Below, piece after piece: positions 1 to 5,347 of a stretch of DNA of 8,083 nt. The stretch covers positions 1-8,083 of the forward strand of contig JBELMB010000226.1 of the NCBI GenBank assembly GCA_042088665.1. Direction: 5' to 3'. Source of the stretch: JBELMB01 sp042088665. Its GTDB lineage: Bacteria; Pseudomonadota; Alphaproteobacteria; Rhodobacterales; Rhodobacteraceae. Position numbers and translations under genes: made by a program. The notes below the pieces were generated by a model. The model had not been told where the DNA came from, did not search any database, and was given only the letters and a program-made list of their open reading frames with translations. How positions within the stretch are numbered: position 1 is the first letter of the stretch; the number at the start of each line of letters is the position of its first letter.

Positions 1-392
1 ATCGCAAGCGCGCCTTGCCATTGCTGGAGCACGTCGGCCTCGCAGAAAAGGCCAGCCTGCCCGCCCGCCTGCTGTCCGGCGGAGAACAACAACGTCTGTC
101 GCTGGCACGTGCCTTGGCGACCGAGCCCGATGTCCTTTTTCTGGATGAACCCACCGCGAACCTCGACCCTGCTTCGGTCCTGCTGATCGAACGCATCGTT
201 GCAGACGCACGCGACCGCGGTGTTCGGATCTTTTTCGTGACACATGACATTGGTCAGGCCCGGCGCATGGCGGATGACGTGGTCTTTCTGCATCGTGGGA
301 AACTGGTCGAAAAGGACTGCGCGCATCGCTTTTTCCCGGTGCCCCGGGCGCAGGCGGCGCGCGACCATCTCGACGGCAAGATCGTGATCTGA
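1..392 (+). CDS. tupC: ABC transporter ATP-binding protein, tungstate/molybdate type (5' truncated)
   Basis: This is the C-terminal portion of an ABC ATPase that would drive oxyanion import by hydrolysing ATP at the inner face of the cytoplasmic membrane. The frame is open to the left edge, so the start, the Walker A motif and the Q-loop lie outside the window; the TTG at 15 is an internal Leu codon. Visible in order are the ABC signature LSGGEQQRLSLARAL (from about base 72), Walker B VLFLDEP with catalytic Glu at about base 147, the D-loop NLDP and the H-loop THD (about 240-248). The assignment as the tungstate-type ATPase rests mainly on the TupA-like gene 79 bases downstream on the same strand; the fragment alone shows only a generic importer ATPase. 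A permease gene is expected just upstream but is not in view. Family call is firm, substrate moderate. Confidence 0.85.
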   Translation, partial: RKRALPLLEHVGLAEKASLPARLLSGGEQQRLSLARALATEPDVLFLDEPTANLDPASVLLIERIVADARDRGVRIFFVTHDIGQARRMADDVVFLHRGKLVEKDCAHRFFPVPRAQAARDHLDGKIVI

Positions 393-460
393 CCCGGGAC
401 GCCCAGCCAGAACATTCCCCCCGACGCAATCCAACACCAACGCAAATCAAGACTGGCACG

Positions 461-465
461 AGGAG
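461..465 (+). promoter_or_regulatory. Ribosome binding site of the TupA-like gene
   Basis: AGGAG lies 6 bases before the ATG at 472. It is the clearest Shine-Dalgarno site in the window and fixes the start of the binding-protein gene. Confidence 0.7.
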
Positions 466-471
466 CCCGCG

Positions 472-1287
472 ATGACCTTTGCCCCCCGTCTGTTCGGCGC
501 TGCCATGCTGTGGCTTTCGTTGTCCGTCTCCGCCCAAGGCGAGGCCGTCTTGGTGCAATCGACGACGTCGACCGCCAATTCCGGTCTTTACGATGCGCTC
601 TTGCCCGCGTTCACCAAGGCCACCGGCATCGGCGTGCATGTGGTCGCTGTCGGCACCGGGCAAGCCTTGCGCAATGCCCGCAATTGCGACGGCGACGTGC
701 TGTTGGTGCATGCCAAGGCAGCCGAAGAAGCCTTCGTCGCCGAAGGCTATGGCACGCACCGCAGTGACCTGATGTACAATGATTTCATCCTCGTTGGCCC
801 ACCAGAGGACACGGCCGGTCTGCGGGGGCTGCGCGACGCTGAAACCGCGTTGCGGAAGATTGCCGAAACTCAGGCGCGCTTTGCGTCTCGCGGCGATGAC
901 TCCGGTACGCACAAGAAAGAGCGCGCGCTCTGGGATGGGACGGGTGTCAATCCGACAGAGGCGTCGGGCGGGTGGTACCGCGAAACGGGCTCTGGCATGG
1001 GGGCGACATTGAACGCAGGCTTGGGCATGGGGGCCTATGTGATGACCGATCGCGCCACATGGATCAGCTTTGGCAACAAGAGCGACTATGAGATCCTCGT
1101 CGCAGGCGACCCGAACCTGTTCAACCAGTATGGTGTGATCCCGGTCAACCCGGCGCGCTGCCCGACTGTCAAGGCAGCAGAGGCGCAGATCCTTGTCGAC
1201 TGGCTGCTCTCCGACGCGGGGCAGACAGCCATTGCGGAGTACCGGCTCGCCGGGCAACAGCTGTTCTTTCCCAATGCCCCGCGCTGA
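472..1287 (+). CDS. tupA: Tungstate/molybdate ABC transporter substrate-binding protein, TupA family
   Basis: A 271-residue periplasmic binding protein expected to capture tungstate (or molybdate) and deliver it to the membrane permease. The first 21-25 residues form a Sec signal peptide: Arg6, a hydrophobic core ending in LSLSVSA, and a likely cleavage site after Ala21 or Ala25. Family motifs are visible: the anion-binding stretch near the mature N-terminus, STTSTANSG (residues 30-38, Ser where many members have the first Thr of TTTS), AVGTGQAL (59-66), DVLLVHAKAAEE (75-86), MYNDFILVGP (101-110), SRGDDSGTHKKE (139-150) and GMGATLN (175-181). It has two Cys, at 72 and 230. A good ribosome site precedes the ATG. 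It follows the ATPase gene and is 9 bases ahead of the HTH-PBP gene, consistent with one transcript. TupA proteins strongly prefer tungstate, but the metal specificity of this copy is inferred. Confidence 0.9.
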   Translation: MTFAPRLFGAAMLWLSLSVSAQGEAVLVQSTTSTANSGLYDALLPAFTKATGIGVHVVAVGTGQALRNARNCDGDVLLVHAKAAEEAFVAEGYGTHRSDLMYNDFILVGPPEDTAGLRGLRDAETALRKIAETQARFASRGDDSGTHKKERALWDGTGVNPTEASGGWYRETGSGMGATLNAGLGMGAYVMTDRATWISFGNKSDYEILVAGDPNLFNQYGVIPVNPARCPTVKAAEAQILVDWLLSDAGQTAIAEYRLAGQQLFFPNAPR

Positions 1288-1294
1288 CGCAGCG
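1282..1294 (+). other. Short inverted repeat across the tupA stop codon
   Basis: CGCTG-ACG-CAGCG is a perfect 5-base stem with a 3-base loop. It includes the tupA stop codon (TGA, 1285-1287) and ends two bases before the next ATG (1297). No strong ribosome site is seen before that ATG, so a small hairpin opened by ribosomes finishing tupA could couple translation. It is short and may be chance. Confidence 0.25.
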
Positions 1295-1296
1295 AC

Positions 1297-2175
1297 ATGA
1301 CGGAAAATCCCCCGGCCTTTCTCACCGTCAAGGAACTGGCAGATCTGTTGCGGCTGAAGGAGCGCAAGGTCTACGATCTGGCCGCGCGAGGTGATGTGCC
1401 TTGCTCACGCGCGACGGGCAAGTTGCTGTTCCCGCGTCACGAGATCAACGCATGGATCGCTGGACACAGCACCGGTGGCGCGCAAGCCTTGCCTGCTCGG
1501 CCGGGGATCTTCCTTGGCAGTCACGATCCGCTTTTGGAATGGGCGATCCGGGACTCGCGGTGTGATCTGGCCGTGTTCTTCGATGGGTCGCTGGATGGGC
1601 TGACGCGGTTCTGCACCCGCGACGGGATCGCCTGCGGGCTCCACCTGTATGACGCTGCGACACAGGGCTGGAACGTGCCGCACGTCGCTGCGGCCTGCGC
1701 AGGGCAGAACGCCGTGCTGATCCATTTCGCCACCCGCACACGCGGGCTGATCCTACGCCCCGGCCTCACGGCGCTGCGCGGGATTGCGGATATCGCCGGG
1801 CGCTGCTTTGCCCCACGACAGCCGGAATCCGGGTCAGATGCGCTGTTTCGCCATCTGGCCGCCGAGGCGGGCCTTGATCTGACACATCTGGAGCAGGCCA
1901 CAATGGCCCGGTCAGAGATCGAAGCAGCCCAAGCCGTCGCCCGTGGTCAGGCCGATGTCAGCTTTGGCCTCGAAGCGGTGGCGCGCGATTTCGGGTTGCG
2001 GTTCGTCCCGGTGATCGAGGAGAGCTTTGACCTGCTTGTTGATCGCAAGGCCTGGTTTGCGCCCCAGATGCAGACCCTTTGGCGCTTTTGTCAAAGCGAC
2101 CCGTTTCAGGCGCGCGCCGCGCTGATGCGGGGCTATCGCCTTGACGGGTTGGGGGAGGTGCGCTGGAACGGTTAG
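1297..2175 (+). CDS. HTH (excisionase-type) regulator fused to a PBP-like ligand-binding domain
   Basis: A 292-residue protein without signal peptide or membrane segment, so probably cytosolic. Residues 8-55 form an HTH_17-type winged helix: LTVKELADLLRLKERKVYDLAARG, then the wing and the ending HEINAWIA. Residues about 70-270 resemble the PBP-like superfamily domain often joined to such HTHs: FLGSHDPLLEWA (72-83), RQPESGSDALFRHLA (174-188), GQADVSFGLEAVA (217-229) and FDLLVDRKAW (244-253). The reading is a one-component sensor: the PBP domain binds a small ligand and the HTH binds DNA. Its position 9 bases after the tungstate-binding gene suggests it senses tungstate, molybdate or a derived cofactor and controls the transport operon; that is inference. 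Its stop overlaps the stop of the convergent LysR gene. It has seven Cys. I know no accepted gene name. Confidence 0.8.
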   Translation: MTENPPAFLTVKELADLLRLKERKVYDLAARGDVPCSRATGKLLFPRHEINAWIAGHSTGGAQALPARPGIFLGSHDPLLEWAIRDSRCDLAVFFDGSLDGLTRFCTRDGIACGLHLYDAATQGWNVPHVAAACAGQNAVLIHFATRTRGLILRPGLTALRGIADIAGRCFAPRQPESGSDALFRHLAAEAGLDLTHLEQATMARSEIEAAQAVARGQADVSFGLEAVARDFGLRFVPVIEESFDLLVDRKAWFAPQMQTLWRFCQSDPFQARAALMRGYRLDGLGEVRWNG

Positions 2176-3041
2176 CCCTGTGGACCCGTTTCGCGAAGAA
2201 ACCCAAGGAGCGCCTGCACCTTCGCAGTGCGATGCAGATCCACATGCGTCACGATCCAGAACGGCGCCATCCACCGGTCGTCAGGTGGGACGATGGTCAC
2301 AAGATCCGGCAGCCGGGCGGCGTCATGTTCCGCAACGAAGCCAATGCCGATCCCTGCTGTCACCGCTTCGCGGATCACCTCCACGTCCCGCGAGACCATC
2401 GCCATCTGTTCCTGTGTGACATGAGCGGCCATCCAATCCGCGAAAGGCAATCGGGAAACGCCATCCAGTGACCCGATGAAACGATGCGCGCTCCAGTCTG
2501 ATGGATCGGGCATTCCCGCGCGGGCGACGTAGGACGGGCTGGCATAGATGCCAAAGCGCAACCGCCGAAAGGGCAGGACCACGTAGTCCGGTGCCTTTGG
2601 CCGTTGACCGGCGCGCAGGGCCACATGCGCCTCGCCATGTTCCAGTCGGGCAAGCGCGCTGCCGGTCTCGAACCGCACAACAATGTCTGGATGTGCCTTC
2701 TGGAAAGGCGCAAGCAAAGGCAGCACCACGGCAGCGATCCCGCTCAACGCCGTGATCACCAACTCCCCTGACAGTTGTCCGTCGCGTGCTTTCTGACGCC
2801 CTGCAAGATCGGCAAACATCTCTTCTGCGCGATGCGCCACATCCAGCATCTCGCGTCCTGCATCGGTCAGGGCATAGCCCCGCGCATGGCGCTGAAAAAG
2901 GCGGGTGCCAAGCGCTGTCTCAAGCGTGTCGATGTGTCGGTTGATGGTCGCGCGATGCACGCCAAGGCTCTCTGCCGCCGCGCTGACGGTGCCGAGACGC
3001 GCAAGAAGCAAGGCTGTGCGGAGTTCGGCCCAATGCTGCAT
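2172..3041 (-). CDS. LysR-family transcriptional regulator
   Basis: A LysR-type regulator of 289 residues from the ATG at 3041; GTG and TTG lie one and two codons upstream and cannot be excluded. The N-terminal winged HTH is clear: LARLGTVSAAAESLGVHRATINRHIDTLE (residues 13-41), then GTRLFQRHARGYALTDAGREML. Residues about 88-289 form the periplasmic-binding-like effector domain, with GIGIGFVAEHDA near the second subdomain as usual. The inducer is not readable. It lies downstream of, and codirectional with, the SnoaL-like gene, separated by about 250 bases, and converges on the HTH-PBP gene. No Shine-Dalgarno site is evident before the ATG; a candidate promoter places the transcription start close to the start codon, and a T-N11-A dyad overlaps its -35 region. 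The target beyond itself is unknown. Confidence 0.88.
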   Translation of the reverse strand: MQHWAELRTALLLARLGTVSAAAESLGVHRATINRHIDTLETALGTRLFQRHARGYALTDAGREMLDVAHRAEEMFADLAGRQKARDGQLSGELVITALSGIAAVVLPLLAPFQKAHPDIVVRFETGSALARLEHGEAHVALRAGQRPKAPDYVVLPFRRLRFGIYASPSYVARAGMPDPSDWSAHRFIGSLDGVSRLPFADWMAAHVTQEQMAMVSRDVEVIREAVTAGIGIGFVAEHDAARLPDLVTIVPPDDRWMAPFWIVTHVDLHRTAKVQALLGFLRETGPQG

Positions 3042-3047
3042 CACCAA

Positions 3048-3076
3048 AGGTTAGCGCAACACTGATGCCGCATCAA
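3048..3076 (-). promoter_or_regulatory. Candidate promoter of the LysR gene (minus strand)
   Basis: On the minus strand TTGATG (3076-3071) is followed after exactly 17 bases by TAACCT (3053-3048), which keeps the TA...T positions of a -10 box. Transcription would begin about 7 bases later, at or next to the ATG at 3041, giving a leaderless or nearly leaderless message. This fits the lack of a ribosome site. The match to consensus is modest. Confidence 0.35.
3063..3075. promoter_or_regulatory. Perfect T-N11-A dyad, candidate LysR operator
   Basis: TGATGCCGCATCA is a perfect 6+1+6 palindrome with T and A at its ends, exactly the T-N11-A form of LysR-type boxes. It lies 21 bases upstream of the LysR ATG and overlaps the candidate -35 box, a position suited to autorepression. 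Confidence 0.45.
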
Positions 3077-3084
3077 CGCGCATT

Positions 3085-3096
3085 AAATTCGAATTT
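3085..3096. repeat. AT-rich 12-base palindrome
   Basis: AAATTCGAATTT is a perfect palindrome 9 bases beyond the T-N11-A dyad, upstream of the LysR gene. Two adjacent dyads would fit paired recruitment and activation sites of a LysR tetramer, but this one does not have the T-N11-A form. It could simply be AT-rich promoter DNA. Confidence 0.3.
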
Positions 3097-3267
3097 GACA
3101 GATGATGATGAGTTTACGTCCTGCCAAGCCCGGGATCCTCGCGTCTTCCGACATGGGCGATCTTCGGCTTGTTGATGTGAACGTCTTGCGAGGCCGAGGA
3201 CCCAAATCGGAGGCGTTGACTGTGACCATCAACACCCCCGCCTGTTTTGCCTTGATCACGAAGGCGC

Positions 3268-3288
3268 GCGGCGCAGGGCCCACGCCGC
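3268..3288 (-). terminator. Weak hairpin after the SnoaL-like gene
   Basis: GCGGCG (3268-3273) pairs with CGCCGC (3283-3288) around a 9-base loop, 8 bases past the stop codon of the minus-strand SnoaL-like gene. No T-run follows, so this is not a canonical intrinsic terminator; it might stabilise the 3' end. The rest of the 3048-3296 gap shows no convincing gene. Confidence 0.2.
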
Positions 3289-3296
3289 AGCGGGCG

Positions 3297-4166
3297 TCAG
3301 AATTTTCCCGGGTAGCCCGCAGGCAGGTCACCGGTGGGCATGTCTGCAATGACATCCCAGTGTTCGACGATCAGACCATCCTCAACCCGGAAGAGGTCGA
3401 AATAGGCGGTGGATGTCTCGCCAAAGATGCCCTCTGCCGCGGTGAAGACGAAATTGCCTTCGGCCACGGTCAAATGCAGATCCGTATAGGCAAAGGCGAT
3501 GTTGTTTTCGGCGAGGTAGCCGAGAAAGGCACCCAGACCATCAAGCCCGTCCGCAACTTGGGGATTGTGCTGCATGTACTTGGCCGGGTTCACGAAAGAG
3601 GTGATGCCGGAACTGTCACCACCGATCAGCACAGTGGTCACGAAATCCTCGACCAGCGCCTTGTTTGCCTCGGTCTTGTCGAGGTCGGTGATTTGCGTCG
3701 CGCCATCAGTCTGCGTGCGACCAGAGGCGTTCGGCGCTTCGGCCAGCGGGATCAGATTGTCCCAATGCTCGACGATCTTGCCGTCATCGTCAAAACGCAA
3801 AACGTCAAACGCCACGAGAGGCACGGGACCCAGCCCGGTCCACACGTTGTGCATGACGACGAGGTCGTCCTCAGCGATCACACGGGCAACGTCTACCGTC
3901 ACCGCGCCATCGACGCCACCGGTCATCTCACCCAATTGGACGATCAAGCCCTTCAACGCATCGACGCCAGACGGCGCCATCGGGTTGTGCTGGATGTAGG
4001 GATCGACAAAATAGCTGTCCACTGCATCCGGGTTCAGCGCGGCAAGCGTGTTCTGCATGGCCGCGATGGCGGTGGCCTTGTTCGCTGCCACGTCGGCCTG
4101 CGCCTGCGTGGTCAAGATCAGGGGGCAAAGCGCCGCGGCGCCCAGAACAGTTAGCGTTTTCAACAT
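3297..4166 (-). CDS. Exported protein with two tandem SnoaL/NTF2-like domains
   Basis: A 289-residue protein with a Sec signal peptide (Lys3, hydrophobic core 5-19, likely cleavage after AQA at residue 24), so probably periplasmic or secreted. The mature part holds two SnoaL-like folds: about 27-145 and 165-289. Each carries the same two signatures: YIQHNP (57-62) and YMQHNP (197-202), 140 residues apart, and FDVLRFDDDGKIVEHWD (120-136) against FDLFRVEDGLIVEHWD (256-271). Single-domain relatives are annotated as predicted SnoaL-like aldol-condensation enzymes; no reaction is established for most. The ATG has a good site, GGAGA, 8 bases upstream on the minus strand (4175-4179). It is divergent from the LysR gene at 4287 and probably its target. 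Substrate unknown. Confidence 0.82.
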   Translation of the reverse strand: MLKTLTVLGAAALCPLILTTQAQADVAANKATAIAAMQNTLAALNPDAVDSYFVDPYIQHNPMAPSGVDALKGLIVQLGEMTGGVDGAVTVDVARVIAEDDLVVMHNVWTGLGPVPLVAFDVLRFDDDGKIVEHWDNLIPLAEAPNASGRTQTDGATQITDLDKTEANKALVEDFVTTVLIGGDSSGITSFVNPAKYMQHNPQVADGLDGLGAFLGYLAENNIAFAYTDLHLTVAEGNFVFTAAEGIFGETSTAYFDLFRVEDGLIVEHWDVIADMPTGDLPAGYPGKF

Positions 4167-4192
4167 CGAAATCGTCTCCGAAAGGTTGCAAG

Positions 4193-4204
4193 CAAGGCGC
4201 CTTG
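4193..4204. promoter_or_regulatory. 12-base palindrome between the divergent genes
   Basis: CAAGGCGCCTTG is a perfect palindrome 26 bases upstream of the SnoaL-like ATG, inside the 120-base divergent region. Its place suits an operator or a structure in the leader of the SnoaL-like message. It lacks T-N11-A form, so assignment to the neighbouring LysR protein is uncertain. Confidence 0.35.
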
Positions 4205-4236
4205 GCGGCGCATCCCTTACCTAGACGTGAGCCAGC

Positions 4237-4277
4237 TTTTCGATTACCCCAAGATAACACACAGCTTTGTTCGAAAA
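4237..4277. promoter_or_regulatory. Spaced inverted repeat upstream of the second LysR gene
   Basis: TTTTCGA (4237-4243) and its exact complement TCGAAAA (4271-4277) are separated by 27 bases, ending 9 bases before the LysR ATG. The right arm lies in TTGTTCGAAAAAA (4267-4279), a T-N11-A unit with four of six dyad pairs. This could be a LysR binding region shared by both divergent promoters. It is moderate to weak because AT-rich arms arise easily by chance. Confidence 0.3.
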
Positions 4278-4286
4278 AATGGAAAG

Positions 4287-5177
4287 ATGATCGACGATTT
4301 TCGGGCCCTCGGGGTTTTCGTCTCTGTTGCAGACGCAGGCAGTTTCAGCGCTGCGGGTCGCCGGCTGAAGCTGTCGACCTCCGTGGTCAGCCACCACATC
4401 TCCCGTTTGGAGACAAAGCTGGGCAGTTCGCTCTTTTTTCGTTCGACTCGCGCCTTGTCTTTGACACCCGAAGGGGAGGCCATGCTGGGCCCCGCCCGCC
4501 GTATGGTACGCGCAGGCGAAGAGGCGCTGGATTCGCTGACAGATATGTCCGAGGAACCGGTTGGCGCCTTGCGCGTGACGATGCCCGCCTTCGGAGACCG
4601 CAGCAGCGTTCACAACGCCATCTGGGCCTTTGCCCGCACCCATCCAAAAGTCACGCTGTCCCTGCACAGCAGCGACCGGCAAGTGGATCTGGTGCGCGAG
4701 GGATTCGACCTTGGGATTCGCATGGGCACGCTGTCGGACAGCAGTCTGATGCAACGCCGGATCGGAACGCTCCGCCGGGTGCTGGTGGCCGCGCCCGCAT
4801 ACCTTGAACGACGCCCGCCGATCCGGACGATCAGGGACCTGCAAACCTGTGACATCATCGGGATCGTCATGCTGCCCAAAGTCATGACATTGCAACGCAA
4901 CGGCGAAGAGGTCCGGTTCGAACCTGAACACAGCCGCGTCGAAGTGGACTCGATCAGCGGAGCGAAATCCGCAATCCTCGCGGGCCTCGGCGTGCAGCAT
5001 ATGCCCATGAGTGAAACAGAGCAGAACCTGGCTGACGGATCGCTGGTCGAGGTACTGCCAGACTGGAAACTGCCGGACCTTGGTATCTACGCGGTCTGGC
5101 CTGACGGTGGTCCCCAGAAACGGCTGACGCGACGCCTGATCGACTTCCTGATGGCCTCGGAGGAAGACACCAGATGA
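4287..5177 (+). CDS. LysR-family transcriptional regulator, divergent from the SnoaL-like gene
   Basis: A 296-residue LysR-type regulator when started at the ATG at 4287, which places the HTH at the usual distance from the N-terminus (MIDDFRALGVFVSVADAGSF). A GTG at 4227 would add 20 residues with no family likeness. The HTH covers residues about 18-38 (GSFSAAGRRLKLSTSVVSHHIS), followed by LETKLGSSLFFRSTRALSLTPEGE. The effector domain, about 90-290, includes GALRVTMPAFGD, VDLVREGFDLGIRMG and SGAKSAILAGLGVQHMP, typical of the subgroup whose effector domain recalls CrgA/AaeR. The upstream ribosome site is poor (GGAAAG touching the ATG). The divergent layout over 120 bases suggests it controls the SnoaL-like gene and itself. 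Its stop is 48 bases from the 3' end of the opposing tRNA gene. Inducer unknown. Confidence 0.88.
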   Translation: MIDDFRALGVFVSVADAGSFSAAGRRLKLSTSVVSHHISRLETKLGSSLFFRSTRALSLTPEGEAMLGPARRMVRAGEEALDSLTDMSEEPVGALRVTMPAFGDRSSVHNAIWAFARTHPKVTLSLHSSDRQVDLVREGFDLGIRMGTLSDSSLMQRRIGTLRRVLVAAPAYLERRPPIRTIRDLQTCDIIGIVMLPKVMTLQRNGEEVRFEPEHSRVEVDSISGAKSAILAGLGVQHMPMSETEQNLADGSLVEVLPDWKLPDLGIYAVWPDGGPQKRLTRRLIDFLMASEEDTR

Positions 5178-5225
5178 CCACCGGGCGGACGCTTTAGACT
5201 TGACGATTTGGGGAGTTACCGAAGT

Positions 5226-5302
<77 letters not shown>

Positions 5303-5318
5303 ACACTTCGGAGCCCTG

Positions 5319-5347
5319 TAGCTACGCCTAAGCCGCGGGAACCGCAA
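5319..5347 (-). promoter_or_regulatory. Candidate tRNA-fMet promoter inside the end of the synthetase gene
   Basis: On the minus strand TTGCGG (5347-5342) and TAGCTA (5324-5319) are 17 bases apart, and the tRNA begins 16 bases after the latter. The -35 box falls within the last codons of the synthetase gene. Spacing is ideal, but the -10 match is poor, so processing from a longer transcript is an alternative. Confidence 0.35.

Noticed and set aside
15..17. TTG as start codon of the first gene
   Set aside because: The frame is open to the window edge and the peptide starting there lacks Walker A and Q-loop, so it is an internal codon of a truncated gene.
3083..3355. Small 90-codon minus-strand frame filling the gap between the SnoaL-like and LysR genes
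   Set aside because: It overlaps the end of the SnoaL-like gene, has odd composition and no family likeness. A shorter start inside it has a G-rich stretch upstream, but nothing else supports translation.
3102..4154. Long open frame on the plus strand (350 codons) opposite the SnoaL-like gene
   Set aside because: Antisense to a gene with a signal peptide and two well-formed domains; its own translation has no recognisable domain.
4110..4166. Lipoprotein signal in the SnoaL-like protein (Cys14)
   Set aside because: The residues before Cys are A-A-L, and Leu at the position before Cys does not fit a lipobox; the AQA site at residue 24 fits ordinary cleavage better.
5178..5225. Intrinsic terminator between the second LysR gene and the tRNA
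   Set aside because: No stem followed by a T-run was found on either strand.
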